A stretch of 64,000 nt of DNA from Gammaproteobacteria bacterium. GTDB lineage: Bacteria > Pseudomonadota > Gammaproteobacteria > Pseudomonadales > Pseudohongiellaceae. Shown in pieces: positions 44,718-55,497 of this stretch (the first letter of the stretch is position 1; every line of letters starts with the position of its first letter). Location: positions 30,925 through 94,924 of the forward strand of contig SHZK01000009.1 in the NCBI GenBank assembly GCA_009692305.1, read 5' to 3'. The notes under the pieces were generated by a model. It was not told the origin of the DNA. It did not search any database and was given only the letters and a program-made list of their open reading frames with translations. Position numbers and translations under genes: made by a program.

Positions 44718-45683
44718 ATGGGTATGTCTATGGCTACAAGAGCAGTGCAGGAGACCGTGTTAGCACACGAGTCGGTGTTGCTGCATGCAGCCGTCGATGC
44801 GCTCGCTATCCAGAAGAATGGAATTTATGTCGATGCCACTTTCGGACGCGGAGGGCACAGTCGCGCAATCCTCTCCGAGCTTGGTCCGCAGGGCAGATTG
44901 ATAGCGATGGATCAGGATCCGGAAGCTATCGTAGCCGGCGCTGATGCACAGAAACACGATTCGCGACTGCAAGTAAGCCATTCTGCGTTCAGTCGCATCG
45001 CAGCTGTGGTCGAAGCCCAAGGCTGCCAAGGCTTAGTGAATGGCATTCTGTTTGATCTTGGGGTGTCCTCACCGCAGCTGGATAACGCCGAGCGCGGATT
45101 CAGTTTCATGCGGGATGGCCCGTTGGACATGCGCATGAATCCAGGCAAGGGTTTAAGCGCGGCGCAATGGATCAATCTCGCCAAAGAAACGGACATTGCC
45201 GATGTACTTTACAAGTTTGGCGAAGAAAGACATTCGCGGCGCATGGCTCGTCGAATAGTCGAATTCAGGAAAGATAACCTGATTTACACCACGAACCAGC
45301 TGGCAGAGCTGGTTAAAGAAGCGAACCCTGCCTGGGAGCGGGATAAACATCCTGCTACTCGGGCATTTCAGGCGATTCGCATTCATGTGAACAAGGAATT
45401 TGACGAGTTAGAGGCGGGATTACGGCAGGCATTGGATGTACTCGCAGTCGGCGGTCGACTCGTAGTGATAAGTTTTCACTCGTTGGAGGACCGTATAGTC
45501 AAGAGATTCATAGCGATTCAGACTAAGGGAGATAATTTTCCGCGTGATCTGCCTATACAGCAGTCGCAACTGCGTCCGCGCTTGCGAGCAATCGGTAAGG
45601 CAGTAAAGCCAGATGGCGCAGAAATAGAGCACAACCCTCGCGCCAGAAGTGCGGTCATGCGAATCGCGGAAAAAATTGCCTAA
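44718..45683 (+). CDS. rsmH: RsmH (MraW), 16S rRNA C1402 N4-methyltransferase
   Basis: 321 residues. HESVLLHAAVDAL, the SAM-binding YVDATFGRGGHSRAIL and AMDQDPEAI, ILFDLGVSSPQLD, and VVISFHSLEDRIVKRFI are diagnostic. It modifies the same nucleotide as RsmI, which is about 1.2 kb upstream. M5 is an alternative start. Confidence 0.97.
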   Translation: MGMSMATRAVQETVLAHESVLLHAAVDALAIQKNGIYVDATFGRGGHSRAILSELGPQGRLIAMDQDPEAIVAGADAQKHDSRLQVSHSAFSRIAAVVEAQGCQGLVNGILFDLGVSSPQLDNAERGFSFMRDGPLDMRMNPGKGLSAAQWINLAKETDIADVLYKFGEERHSRRMARRIVEFRKDNLIYTTNQLAELVKEANPAWERDKHPATRAFQAIRIHVNKEFDELEAGLRQALDVLAVGGRLVVISFHSLEDRIVKRFIAIQTKGDNFPRDLPIQQSQLRPRLRAIGKAVKPDGAEIEHNPRARSAVMRIAEKIA

Positions 45684-45713
45684 AACAAACATACGCCATG
45701 CGGTGCCAACAAC

Positions 45714-46064
45714 ATGAAAACAGGCAGCAATCAGAGTAAACCCATGCGCGCGCCCAAGCCACCGCCTTCGGTGCTGGAATGGGTAGGTATCTTGCGACCA
45801 CAATCCTTGCTTCTTTATATAGCACTATTGTGTGTGCTGATAAGCGGTCTCGCTGTCGTGCGCACCACTCATGTCAATCGTATTGCCTTCAACGAGTTGC
45901 AGGAATTAAGGGAAGCAGCGAACCAGTTTGATGTTATGTGGGGTCAGCTACTGCTGGAGCAGAGCACTTTTGGTGTTGAAGGCAGAATTGAACAGAAGGC
46001 GCAGGAGCTGCTTAAAATGCAAATACCCGAAATCTCCAGCATTGTGATGGTGCACAATGACTGA
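45714..46064 (+). CDS. ftsL: FtsL, divisome membrane protein
   Basis: 116 residues, bitopic. A cytosolic Pro-rich start is followed by a membrane helix (about 34-51, SLLLYIALLCVLISGLAVV) and a periplasmic coiled coil (LQELREAANQFDVMWGQLLLEQSTF). It forms the FtsQLB complex that activates FtsWI. It overlaps ftsI by 8 bp. Confidence 0.93.
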   Translation: MKTGSNQSKPMRAPKPPPSVLEWVGILRPQSLLLYIALLCVLISGLAVVRTTHVNRIAFNELQELREAANQFDVMWGQLLLEQSTFGVEGRIEQKAQELLKMQIPEISSIVMVHND

Positions 46065-47784
46065 ATCCCGCGTCAGAAACTTTGCACAACAATGGCGCTT
46101 GTACCTCGTATTATTAGTCATGCTGCTGTGTCTCGTGGCGATCGGTTGGAAGGTGAGCGCGTTGCACATCATGGAGCGCGATTTCCTGCAAGGTCAGGGT
46201 GACGCCCGCGCCATTCGCGAGGTGCCTCTGGTTGCGAACCGCGGCCTGATTACTGACCGCAACGGTGAGCCACTGGCGGTAAGCACGCCGGTGAAGTCTA
46301 TCTGGATCAATCCCAAGCAGGTGGCTGGTAACCGCGCCACAATAAATGTGTTGGCTGAAGAGCTGGATCTGAATGCGGAGGTGCTGGCAGTCAACATTGA
46401 AAAAAATGCAGGCAAGGAATTTCTCTATATCAAGCGCCGATTGCCTCCCGCTGATGCCGACAGGTTGCTCGCACACAAGCTGGATGGTGTGTATGAGCAA
46501 CTGGAGTACCAGCGTTTCTACCCACAGGGAGAAGTTGCGGCGCATTTGATCGGCACCAGTGATGTCGATGACATCGGACAGGAAGGGCTGGAACTTACCT
46601 ACGATCATTGGCTGCGCGGAATTCCCGGCAAGCGTCAAGTCGTGCGCGATCGGCGCGGTCACATCATTGAAGAATTGAATACTTTGCAGCCGGCTCAGCC
46701 TGGCAAAAATCTGGAACTGAGTATCGATTTTCGCCTGCAAAATATCGCCTATAAAGAGTTGAAAGAAGAGTTTACCAAACGTCGTGCGAAGGCGGCGACT
46801 GTCGTGGTACTTGATGCGGATACAGGCGAAGTTCTGGCAATGGCCAATCAGCCATCCTACAACCCGCATAACAAAGCCAATATGACCGATTTCAGTGTCA
46901 TGCGAAATCGTGCAATCACAGACATATTCGAACCAGGATCTACCATAAAGGCGTTCACCATTGCGGCGGCTCTGGAGTCTGGCCTGTTTACGCCGGAAAC
47001 AGTAATTGAAACCGGCCCAGGCTGGATGATGATTAATGGCAAGGAAATTAAGGATATTCGCAATTACGGCACGCTGACGGTGGAAAAGGTCATTACCAAA
47101 TCCAGCAATATCGGTTCCAGCAAAATCGCATTCGAGATTGGGCCTGAGCCTATCAAGGATTTGCTGGAGCGTGCCGGATTCGGGCATGCGACGGGTACCG
47201 GATTCCCCGGTGAACAATCCGGTGTTCTGCCAAGTCCACAGCGTTGGAGTCGCATTGAAATTGCAACACTCTCTTATGGCTATGGGCTCTCAACCTCTGC
47301 ACTGCAGTTGGCTCAGGCATATTCAATAATCGCCGATGGCGGTATCAAGAAACCGGTGTCGCTGTTAAAACTTGATGAAGCAGCGGTAGCGCAATTGCCG
47401 CGGGAGCGGGTGCTGAGTGAATTAATTACCAGTCAGGTACTTACCGCATTGGAAACAGTGGTGGAACCAGAGCGGGGCGGATCGGCGGGTGAAGCAAGAG
47501 TGCCCTTCTATCGTGTTGCAGGCAAGACCGGTACCGCGCATGTTGTTGGTGAATTTGGCTATGAAGCGAATCTGCATAATTCTTTGTTCGTGGGTTTAAT
47601 TCCTGCTTCGAATCCGAAGCTTGTGGTTGTAGTCGTCGTTAACGAACCGAAAGGCGATGAGCATTACGGTGGTCAGGTGGCAGCTCCAGTGTTCTCCCGA
47701 ATAGCAGCGGGTGCTATGCGCATCCTGAATATTGCACCTGATAACATTCCAGCGATTGCTCCGATGGAGATTTCCAGACGTTGA
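46057..47784 (+). CDS. ftsI: FtsI (PBP3), septal peptidoglycan transpeptidase
   Basis: 575 residues. Single N-terminal membrane helix (about 13-32), pedestal domain, then a class B transpeptidase domain with catalytic S295 in EPGSTIKAF (S295-x-x-K298), SSN at 349-351 and KTG at 490-492. It crosslinks septal peptidoglycan with FtsW and is the target of aztreonam-like beta-lactams. It overlaps murE by 4 bp. Confidence 0.97.
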   Translation: MTESRVRNFAQQWRLYLVLLVMLLCLVAIGWKVSALHIMERDFLQGQGDARAIREVPLVANRGLITDRNGEPLAVSTPVKSIWINPKQVAGNRATINVLAEELDLNAEVLAVNIEKNAGKEFLYIKRRLPPADADRLLAHKLDGVYEQLEYQRFYPQGEVAAHLIGTSDVDDIGQEGLELTYDHWLRGIPGKRQVVRDRRGHIIEELNTLQPAQPGKNLELSIDFRLQNIAYKELKEEFTKRRAKAATVVVLDADTGEVLAMANQPSYNPHNKANMTDFSVMRNRAITDIFEPGSTIKAFTIAAALESGLFTPETVIETGPGWMMINGKEIKDIRNYGTLTVEKVITKSSNIGSSKIAFEIGPEPIKDLLERAGFGHATGTGFPGEQSGVLPSPQRWSRIEIATLSYGYGLSTSALQLAQAYSIIADGGIKKPVSLLKLDEAAVAQLPRERVLSELITSQVLTALETVVEPERGGSAGEARVPFYRVAGKTGTAHVVGEFGYEANLHNSLFVGLIPASNPKLVVVVVVNEPKGDEHYGGQVAAPVFSRIAAGAMRILNIAPDNIPAIAPMEISRR

Positions 47785-49364
47785 CCATGAATACAGCCGA
47801 GCAATTGAAGTGCCATGCTACATTAGCCGACTTGATCGACGGTATGGTGGACTTGCCGGCGAAAAGCGCGCAACGGATAAATGTAACAGTTACCGGTGTA
47901 CAAATGGACAGTCGTCTGCTGCGTAAGGGCGATATGTTTATAGCCTGTTTCGGCAGAAATCATGACGCGAGAAATTATATTGGTGATGCTATTGGCAAAG
48001 GGGCAGTAGCAGTTATTGTCGAATCTGGTGGTAACTGGCAAGGAGTAAAAATAGTTGATGATGTGCCCATCATCGCCATCGACAATCTCTCATCCAGGAT
48101 CAGTGCAATTGCAGCACGTTTCTACGCCAACCCAAGTGAGAAATTACACGTAATCGGTATTACTGGCACAAACGGTAAAACCAGTTGCAGTCAGTTTATT
48201 GCGCAAGCGCTCAACATGTTCGGATATCAGTGCGGCGTAATGGGCACACTGGGATACGGTATCTGCGGCAATTTGAAAGAGACGCATCTCACGACACCGG
48301 ACGCGGTGTTTACGCAGATGGCGCTCGCAGAAATGGTAAGGGATAAAATCAATCCGGTTGTAATGGAAGTCTCCTCTGTGGGTTTACACCAGAAGCGGGT
48401 GCAAGCCGTGCAATTCGATACAGCCATCTTCACTAACCTGACTCGTGACCACCTTGATTATCACGGCAGCATGGAAGCATATGGCGAGAACAAGAAAAAA
48501 CTATTTAATTTCGAAAAACTGAAGACGGCGATTATCAATCTGGATGATCCCTTTGCGCTGTCTATCATCAATACTGTTGCCTCCAGTGTCGAGGTGGTGA
48601 CGTATTCCATCAAAAATTCTATTGCAACTGTATATGCTGAGCGGTTGCAACTTACTCGCCATGGTTTCGAGGCGCGCGTGGTGACTCCGATTGGTGCGGC
48701 CAACATTAGCGGTAAACTATTGGGCTATTTCAACTTCAGCAACCTGCTCGCGGTAATTGCAGCGTTGATCACCTACCTCTCTGCTCGTGGTGAGTTAAAT
48801 CTGGAGGAACTATTTGGCAAATTGTCTCAATTGCAACCAGTAAACGGTCGCATGGAAATAATTGGAGGCAGTGAGACCATAACAGCCGTCGTGGATTATG
48901 CGCACACACCAGATGGATTGCGCAGCGCCCTGGTGGGACTGCGTGACCATTTCCCTGGCAATATCTGGTGTGTATTTGGCTGCGGTGGCAATCGCGATAA
49001 AGGTAAGCGTCCGATGATGGGAGAAATTGCAGAAAATTTTGCTGACAAGCTGGTAATCGCTGACGACAACCCGCGCAATGAAGAAGGTGATGAGATTGTG
49101 CAGCACATACTTAGCGGAATTTCCGCCAAGTCAGCAGTCACCATCATTCGCGATCGCGCCAGGGCAATTGCTTATGCGATAGACCATGCCGCCAACGCAG
49201 ACGTGGTATTAATTGCCGGAAAAGGTCATGAAACTTATCAGGATATTGGCGGCAACAGATTAATGTTCAGTGATGCGAACCAGGTGCGATTGGCGTTGCA
49301 AAAACGCAATGAGCAACAGCATAAGGCTCAAAGCAAAAGCAGTGAGGATGGGCACAGAAATTGA
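47781..49364 (+). CDS. murE: MurE, UDP-MurNAc-tripeptide synthetase (meso-DAP adding)
   Basis: 527 residues. ATP-binding loop GITGTNGKTSCSQFIAQAL, TTPDAVFTQMALAEM, FTNLTRDHLDYHGSMEAY, and the DNPR motif in ADDNPRNEEGDEI, which specifies meso-diaminopimelate rather than lysine. It adds the third residue of the peptide stem. A C-terminal tail of about 20 charged residues (from RNEQQHKAQS) is unusual but short. It overlaps murF by 4 bp. Confidence 0.97.
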   Translation: MTMNTAEQLKCHATLADLIDGMVDLPAKSAQRINVTVTGVQMDSRLLRKGDMFIACFGRNHDARNYIGDAIGKGAVAVIVESGGNWQGVKIVDDVPIIAIDNLSSRISAIAARFYANPSEKLHVIGITGTNGKTSCSQFIAQALNMFGYQCGVMGTLGYGICGNLKETHLTTPDAVFTQMALAEMVRDKINPVVMEVSSVGLHQKRVQAVQFDTAIFTNLTRDHLDYHGSMEAYGENKKKLFNFEKLKTAIINLDDPFALSIINTVASSVEVVTYSIKNSIATVYAERLQLTRHGFEARVVTPIGAANISGKLLGYFNFSNLLAVIAALITYLSARGELNLEELFGKLSQLQPVNGRMEIIGGSETITAVVDYAHTPDGLRSALVGLRDHFPGNIWCVFGCGGNRDKGKRPMMGEIAENFADKLVIADDNPRNEEGDEIVQHILSGISAKSAVTIIRDRARAIAYAIDHAANADVVLIAGKGHETYQDIGGNRLMFSDANQVRLALQKRNEQQHKAQSKSSEDGHRN

Positions 49365-50728
49365 TCGGTACGATGACCTTGTCTGCATTGGCAACGCAAT
49401 TGGGTGGAGAACTCATCGGACCCGACGTGGAGTTTTCCAGTTTGATTACAGATACGCGGGCGCTGACTCCTGGCAGCATGTATCTGGCCTTGATTGGCGA
49501 GCAATTCGATGGCAATGATTTCGTGGAACAGGCGCAGCGTTGTGGTGCCAGTGGCGCGATAGTCAGTCGCGAAACAGCGAAGGGTCTCCCGCAACTTCGG
49601 GTTGCAGATACCCATGACGCACTTGGCAAGATTGCAGGCATTAATCGTGCGCGTAGCTCGGCGAGGGTAATTGCCCTCACCGGGAGTCAGGGCAAGACTA
49701 CGGTAAAGGAATTGATCGGCGCCATCTTGCGCGAGCGAGCTTCGACTTTGGTAACGCCAGAGAACTTGAATAATACCATTGGTGTGCCATTAACATTGTT
49801 GGCACTTGCTCGGGAGCATGAATTTGCGGTGATTGAAATGGGCGCGAATCGGCACGGGGAAATCGCTTTTAGCGTCAGGGTGGCGCAACCGGATGTGGCG
49901 CTGATAACCAACGCGAACGCTGCGCACATAGAGGGGTTCGGCAGTCTGGATGGAATTGTGACGGCCAAGGGTGAAATCATCGATGGCTTGAAGACAGATG
50001 GTACTTTGTTGCTTAACGGTGATGACGCGAATTGCCCAATCTGGCAGCGCCGTGCAGGCTCGAGGAAATCACTGTTGTTTTCCCAGATCAATAAACAGGG
50101 TAATGCGCAGTATTACGCTGGAGATATAAGCATTAATGCCGATGCACTTACGACATTCGTGTTAGTGACTCCAAAAGGCGAGACACAGGTTGCAATGAAT
50201 TTGCTCGGGAAGCATAACGTCACTAATGGTATTGCTGCTGCAGCGGCCGCGATGGAAGTTGGGGCGTCGCTGGACAATGTGGTTGCAGGTTTGCGAGTCG
50301 TTAAACCAGTGGCAGGCCGACTCGCGCCACTTCCGGGATATAACGGTTGCAGACTCATCGATGATTCATATAACGCCAGTCCGAGTTCATTTCGTGCGGC
50401 CATAGATGTATTGACGTGCCACTCGGGTCCGACATATGTGGTAGTTGGAGACATGCGTGAATTGGGCAGTGAATCAGACTCTGCCCATCGCCAGATTGGT
50501 ACATATGCTGCCAGCGCCGGTGTCGATAGATTACTGGCTGTGGGTGATTCCAGCAGGATTACTGCAGCAGCATTCGGCAAGCGAGCAAAACATTTTGAGA
50601 ACAAGGCGGACCTGGTGGCGGAATGTAAGCTATTGGCAGGTCCTGGCGTGACCTTTCTGATAAAGGGTTCACGAGGCGCCGCCATGGATACCGTAGTTGT
50701 GGCTATGTCACTAAGCGAGGATTTGTAA
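49361..50728 (+). CDS. murF: MurF, UDP-MurNAc-pentapeptide synthetase
   Basis: 455 residues from a TTG at 49361 that overlaps the murE stop (TTGA); the ATG at 49373 is the alternative. The first option ([11 protein letters not shown]) aligns better with MurF starts. Mur ligase motifs: [63 protein letters not shown]. It adds D-Ala-D-Ala made by Ddl. Its stop shares a base with the mraY ATG. Confidence 0.96.
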   Translation: MIGTMTLSALATQLGGELIGPDVEFSSLITDTRALTPGSMYLALIGEQFDGNDFVEQAQRCGASGAIVSRETAKGLPQLRVADTHDALGKIAGINRARSSARVIALTGSQGKTTVKELIGAILRERASTLVTPENLNNTIGVPLTLLALAREHEFAVIEMGANRHGEIAFSVRVAQPDVALITNANAAHIEGFGSLDGIVTAKGEIIDGLKTDGTLLLNGDDANCPIWQRRAGSRKSLLFSQINKQGNAQYYAGDISINADALTTFVLVTPKGETQVAMNLLGKHNVTNGIAAAAAAMEVGASLDNVVAGLRVVKPVAGRLAPLPGYNGCRLIDDSYNASPSSFRAAIDVLTCHSGPTYVVVGDMRELGSESDSAHRQIGTYAASAGVDRLLAVGDSSRITAAAFGKRAKHFENKADLVAECKLLAGPGVTFLIKGSRGAAMDTVVVAMSLSEDL

Positions 50729-51810
50729 TGCTGGTTTGGTTATCGGATTACCTCATACAGTTTGATAGCAGCTTTGCTGTTATCCAATATATCACTGTGC
50801 GCGGAATTTTCAGCATACTCACAGCGATGGCTATATCATTGATCATAGGTCCTACCATGATCAGACGATTAAACTATCACCAGATCGGTCAGGTCGTGCG
50901 TGATGATGGCCCCGAGTCGCACTTCAGCAAGGCGGGTACGCCAACAATGGGTGGCGCCTTGATCCTTGTCAGCATCGCCATGAGCACCTTGCTCTGGTCT
51001 GATCTCAATAATCACTATGTGTGGACTGTATTGCTCGTAACCATATTGTTCGGCGCAGTTGGGTGGGTTGATGATTACCGCAAGGTCTTCGAAAAAAATA
51101 GCGCCGGGTTATCGGCTCGCTGGAAACTGTTCTGGCAGACAATTATCGGCGTACTCGCCGCCCTCGTGTTGTATTACTCTGCATTTGGTCCGGCTGAAAC
51201 ACAATATATAATCCCGTTCTTCAAGGACGTAGCAATTAATGCCGGGATTCTGTACATATTTATCAGTGCATTCCTGATTGTTGGATTCAGCAACGCAGTT
51301 AATTTGACCGATGGGTTGGACGGGTTGGCAATTCTACCAACTGTAATGGTGGGCGGAGCGTTAGGTTTAATCGCTTATCTCGCCGGCCATGTCGAGTTTT
51401 CTACATATCTCAATATTCCCTATGTCGTCGGTGCTGGTGAGATCGTGATTTTCGCCGGAGCCTTGCTGGGTTCAGGGCTCGGTTTTCTGTGGTTTAACAC
51501 CTATCCGGCGCAAATTTTCATGGGCGATGTCGGCGCATTGGCATTAGGCGCGGCGCTAGCGGTAATGGCTATTATTTCCAGGCACGAGGTAGTGCTTTTT
51601 ATCATGGGCGGCGTGTTTGTGATGGAAACGGTTTCGGTGATCCTGCAAGTAGCTTCGTTCAAACTGACTGGCAAGCGCATTTTCAGGATGGCGCCACTGC
51701 ATCATCATTTTGAATTAAAAGGCTGGCCGGAGCCGCGGGTAATCGTGCGCTTCTGGATCATCACCGTCATGCTGGTCTTGTTTGGTCTGGCGACACTAAA
51801 GCTTCGATAA
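50728..51810 (+). CDS. mraY: MraY, phospho-MurNAc-pentapeptide translocase
   Basis: 360 residues, ten membrane helices. Diagnostic segments are [61 protein letters not shown] and the HHH motif in [14 protein letters not shown]. It moves phospho-MurNAc-pentapeptide onto undecaprenyl phosphate to form lipid I. Confidence 0.98.
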   Translation: MLVWLSDYLIQFDSSFAVIQYITVRGIFSILTAMAISLIIGPTMIRRLNYHQIGQVVRDDGPESHFSKAGTPTMGGALILVSIAMSTLLWSDLNNHYVWTVLLVTILFGAVGWVDDYRKVFEKNSAGLSARWKLFWQTIIGVLAALVLYYSAFGPAETQYIIPFFKDVAINAGILYIFISAFLIVGFSNAVNLTDGLDGLAILPTVMVGGALGLIAYLAGHVEFSTYLNIPYVVGAGEIVIFAGALLGSGLGFLWFNTYPAQIFMGDVGALALGAALAVMAIISRHEVVLFIMGGVFVMETVSVILQVASFKLTGKRIFRMAPLHHHFELKGWPEPRVIVRFWIITVMLVLFGLATLKLR

Positions 51811-51828
51811 CTTGGCAGGGCTGCGTTT

Positions 51829-53190
51829 GTGACGAGTAAGCCGGGAGCGCCTGTAAGTGTGATCGTTGGGCTGGGAGAAACCGGTCTGTCCATAGCGAAA
51901 TATTTCGCGCGCACAGGCGAGGCTTTCAAGGTAGTAGATAGTCGGGAAAACCCTCCAGGACTGGAGCAATTGCAACAACTGTATCCACAGGCAGACGTGG
52001 AGCTGGGCGAATTTAAATTGGCCACTTTCCTGGCGGCGCGGCAATTGGTTGTGAGCCCGGGAGTCAGTCTTAAAACGGACGCAATCGCAGCTGCCAGGCG
52101 GGCTGGAGTTGTTATAACTGGCGACATAGATATTTTTTCGAAACAGGTTACAGCGCCGATTATCGCTGTCACTGGTTCCAACGGGAAGAGCACTGTAGTG
52201 GCGATAGTCGCCGAGATTCTGCGCAAGGCTGAAGTGCAGTTTGGTCTGGGTGGCAATCTGGACGGTGCAAATTTCAAACCGGCACTGGATTTGTTGCAGG
52301 AAGCAGCCAAGGAAATGTATGTGCTCGAATTGTCGAGTTTCCAATTGGAAACTACCGAGCGACTTGGAGCTGCAATTGCAGTGATTTTGAATGTCAGTCC
52401 GGATCATATGGATCGATATGCGAATCTGGATGAATACAGCAAAGCAAAGCAGCGCATATTCAATGGTTGCAAACAGGTGCTGGTAAATCGCGACGACGCG
52501 TCAGGCAATCCACCTCTGGGTCTGGATTTGCCAATATGGAGCTTTGGCCTGGGCAAACCAGCCGGTAGTGAAACCGGGATAATTGACGCAGCAGGCCAGA
52601 ACTACCTGGCAACAGATTCTGAAAAAATGGTAGCAGTGCAAGACCTCAAGTTGGTTGGTCAGCACAACATCGCGAATGCATTGGCTGCTATGGCTTTAAC
52701 CCTGGCAGTTGGTATCGATACAAAGTCGATTGCGAATGCAGTACGGGGATTTGCAGGATTGCCCCATCGATGCCAGTGGGTAGCTAACATTAACGGAATC
52801 GCTTTTTACAATGATTCGAAAGGCACCAATGTCGGAGCCACAATGGCTGCTATCGAAGGTCTCGGTCAACGTCTTACAGGTCAGATTGTACTCATCGCTG
52901 GTGGCGTTGGTAAGGATGCAGATTTCAGCATGCTTGTGCCAGTCGTGAAGAAATGGGTGAAAGCAGTGGTGCTAATCGGGCAAGACGCGAAGAAAATCGC
53001 AGACCAATTCGACAGCGACATGCAAATCGAGTTCGCGAGTGATATGCCGCAGGCGGTCTCTTCAGCACTGCGACGAGCCGCTAAAGGCGATGCGGTATTG
53101 TTGTCACCGGCGTGCGCCAGTTTCGACATGTTCGATAATTTCCAGCATCGCGGACAGATATTTATGAATACAGTAGAGAGTATGCGATGA
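51829..53190 (+). CDS. murD: MurD, UDP-MurNAc-Ala-D-Glu ligase
   Basis: 453 residues from a GTG at 51829. N-terminal nucleotide-binding fold (VIVGLGETGLSIAKYFA), ATP loop AVTGSNGKSTVVAIVAEIL, then LELSSFQLETTERL, NVSPDHMDRY and FYNDSKGTNVGATMAAIEG. It adds D-glutamate. It sits 18 bp after mraY and overlaps ftsW by 4 bp. Confidence 0.97.
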   Translation: MTSKPGAPVSVIVGLGETGLSIAKYFARTGEAFKVVDSRENPPGLEQLQQLYPQADVELGEFKLATFLAARQLVVSPGVSLKTDAIAAARRAGVVITGDIDIFSKQVTAPIIAVTGSNGKSTVVAIVAEILRKAEVQFGLGGNLDGANFKPALDLLQEAAKEMYVLELSSFQLETTERLGAAIAVILNVSPDHMDRYANLDEYSKAKQRIFNGCKQVLVNRDDASGNPPLGLDLPIWSFGLGKPAGSETGIIDAAGQNYLATDSEKMVAVQDLKLVGQHNIANALAAMALTLAVGIDTKSIANAVRGFAGLPHRCQWVANINGIAFYNDSKGTNVGATMAAIEGLGQRLTGQIVLIAGGVGKDADFSMLVPVVKKWVKAVVLIGQDAKKIADQFDSDMQIEFASDMPQAVSSALRRAAKGDAVLLSPACASFDMFDNFQHRGQIFMNTVESMR

Positions 53191-54374
53191 GTGCTACAGG
53201 TACGTTTCAGCTACGCACTGGTTTGCGCTTCCCGGCAGTGGGCGAAGCGCAGAATATAAACATATTTTTGCTGGTTGCCAGCCTGCTGTTGATCATTGGG
53301 ATGCTGCTGATGGCATCTGCATCTGTCGAAATCGCGAATAGTCAGTACGGCGATCCATTTTTCCATGTAAAGCGTCAGGCAATTTTTGCCGTGCTCGGGG
53401 TGCTGGTATTGCTGACAACGCTGCATATTCCGTTGCGAATCTGGCGTGATGCCAGTTGGTTTTTGCTGATGGGTTCCTATGCATTATTGCTGCTGGTACT
53501 GGTGCCTGGAATTGGCCATGAAGTTAATGGAAGTTTACGCTGGATCGATCTTGGGCTGTTTAATCTGCAGCCATCCGAACTCGCGAAAGTGTTTATGGTT
53601 ATATACATGGCGGCATTTCTCGAGCGCCACCTGGATGAAGTGCGGGAAGACTGGTCGGGATTTGTCAAACCACTCATCGTAATCGGTGCCGCGGTTGCGT
53701 TGCTGCACTTCGAGCCTGATCACGGTGCCATGGTGATCTTGATGCTTACTGCCTTCGCGCTCATCTTTCTCGCCGGCGCGAAACTCTATCGCTTCTTCTT
53801 GATTCTGTTGCTGTGTGTCGGTGCTGTGACATCACTGGCAATTATGAAACCCTACGTCATAGTCAGATTTTCTTCATTCCTGAATCCCTGGGCTGATGAG
53901 AATGTATATGGAGGTGGCTATCAGCTCACTCAGGCACTGATTGCATTCGGACGCGGCGAATGGTTCGGGGTTGGGCTGGGGAACAGTATCCAGAAATTGT
54001 ATTTCTTGCCCGAAGCCCATACTGACTTTGTGCTGGCGATTGTTGGTGAAGAGCTGGGATTGGTCGGTGTGACAATTGTGGTGCTGCTTTTCACCATACT
54101 GATTTTGAAAGCATTCACTTTGGGTAACACCGCGCAGCGTATGGGCAATATGTTTGCTGCGTTTTTCGCTTATGGGCTGGGCCTGCTGTTTGCGGGACAG
54201 ACGTTGATTAATATCGGAGTCAATATTGGTTTGTTGCCTACCAAAGGGCTGACCTTGCCGTTCCTGAGTTACGGTGGAGCGAGTCTGATTGTGAGTTGCT
54301 TCATGGTGGCTTTACTGGTGCGCATTCAATATGAAATCGAACATGGAATGCAGATCGATGCGCGAGAGGTCTAG
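53187..54374 (+). CDS. ftsW: FtsW, septal SEDS glycosyltransferase
   Basis: 395 residues, about ten membrane helices. SEDS markers: GINGSLRWI-like HEVNGSLRWIDLGLFNLQPSELAK, FEPDHGAMVILMLTAFALIF, QLTQALIAFGRGEWFGVGLGNS, LPEAHTDFVLAIVGEELGL and LLPTKGLTLPFLSYGGASL. The catalytic Asp is likely in the EPDHG segment. It polymerises lipid II at the septum with FtsI. It overlaps the murG start. Confidence 0.97.
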   Translation: MSATGTFQLRTGLRFPAVGEAQNINIFLLVASLLLIIGMLLMASASVEIANSQYGDPFFHVKRQAIFAVLGVLVLLTTLHIPLRIWRDASWFLLMGSYALLLLVLVPGIGHEVNGSLRWIDLGLFNLQPSELAKVFMVIYMAAFLERHLDEVREDWSGFVKPLIVIGAAVALLHFEPDHGAMVILMLTAFALIFLAGAKLYRFFLILLLCVGAVTSLAIMKPYVIVRFSSFLNPWADENVYGGGYQLTQALIAFGRGEWFGVGLGNSIQKLYFLPEAHTDFVLAIVGEELGLVGVTIVVLLFTILILKAFTLGNTAQRMGNMFAAFFAYGLGLLFAGQTLINIGVNIGLLPTKGLTLPFLSYGGASLIVSCFMVALLVRIQYEIEHGMQIDAREV

Positions 54375-55497
54375 CGAGCAAGTTCGCGAAGTCCAGCAGG
54401 TCGCGACCCAGAGGACAGTATTGGTAATGGCGGCTGGAACAGGTGGTCACGTATTTCCGGCGCTGGCAATTGCCCGCCAGCTGCAACAGCTGGGAGCAAA
54501 AGTGGAATGGTTGGGTACTCGGCGCGGCATGGAAAATGAATTGTTGGCAAATTCAGGTATGTACATACATCACATTGCAGTAAGTGGGTTAAAAGGCAGC
54601 GGCATCAAGCGGCAATTGCTTGCGCCATTCATGCTCATTAACGCTCTGATTCAATCTCTGCGCGTCATCAGCAAAGTGCGACCTGATTGTGTATTGGGCA
54701 TGGGTGGTTTTATCTGTGGGCCTGGCGGTATAGCTACCAAATTGCTGGCAAAGCCATTGCTGATTCATGAGCAGAATGCAGTAGCTGGAACTACCAACCG
54801 ATTATTGGCACGATTCGCGGATTGCATTCTTGAGGCGTTCCCTGACACGTTTAAAGGCAGAGGCAGAATAATCTACACCGGCAATCCGATACGCGCCGAA
54901 ATTGTCCAATTGCATACTGAGCCGCGTGTGGAGATCGATCCGCAACGTGCATTGCGAATCCTTGTTTTGGGTGGTAGCCAGGGTGCAGCCGCAATAAACC
55001 GGGTAATTCCTGCAGCGCTTAGCCGCTGGCGGCAGACGCAAATGCCGGAAATCTGGCAGCAGACTGGCAAACAGTCGATTGCAGAGACATTGGCAAGGTA
55101 TGCGGCCAACGGACTGCAAATTTCAGCACAGTGTCGGGTGGAACCATTCATCACAGATATGGCGAACGCCTATCGATGGGCAGATCTGGTGATTTGCCGA
55201 TCGGGAGCGAGCACAGTGAGCGAGCTGACTGCTGCTGGCTTGCCTGCTATCTTGATTCCCTATCCGCACCACAGTGATCAGCAACAGCTTCACAATGCGA
55301 ACTGGCTGGTCAAGGGTGGCGCTGCGAAGCTGCTGGAACAAGCGCAAATGACTACGGACAGCCTGTTGGATTTAATCGTCGCGCTGGATGGCAATAGAGC
55401 GCAGCTTCAGCAAATGGCTGCTGCCGCACGAACAATGGCAAATTGTGCTGCGAGCGCGGTCATAGCGAACGTCTGTCTGGAGTACGCAAATGCCTAA
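54358..55497 (+). CDS. murG: MurG, lipid II synthase (GlcNAc transferase)
   Basis: 379 residues from the ATG at 54358 (an in-frame ATG at 54331 adds nine). Both are longer than usual before [22 protein letters not shown]. Other motifs: [48 protein letters not shown] and the UDP-GlcNAc-binding [27 protein letters not shown]. It makes lipid II from lipid I. The start overlaps ftsW by 17 bp; the end overlaps murC by 8 bp. Confidence 0.95.
   Translation: MRERSSEQVREVQQVATQRTVLVMAAGTGGHVFPALAIARQLQQLGAKVEWLGTRRGMENELLANSGMYIHHIAVSGLKGSGIKRQLLAPFMLINALIQSLRVISKVRPDCVLGMGGFICGPGGIATKLLAKPLLIHEQNAVAGTTNRLLARFADCILEAFPDTFKGRGRIIYTGNPIRAEIVQLHTEPRVEIDPQRALRILVLGGSQGAAAINRVIPAALSRWRQTQMPEIWQQTGKQSIAETLARYAANGLQISAQCRVEPFITDMANAYRWADLVICRSGASTVSELTAAGLPAILIPYPHHSDQQQLHNANWLVKGGAAKLLEQAQMTTDSLLDLIVALDGNRAQLQQMAAAARTMANCAASAVIANVCLEYANA

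Noticed and set aside
46114..47217. 367-codon open frame antisense to ftsI
   Set aside because: It is a mirror of a GC-skewed real gene, has a shadow-like His/Gln/Asn-rich composition, and the sense strand is unambiguous FtsI.
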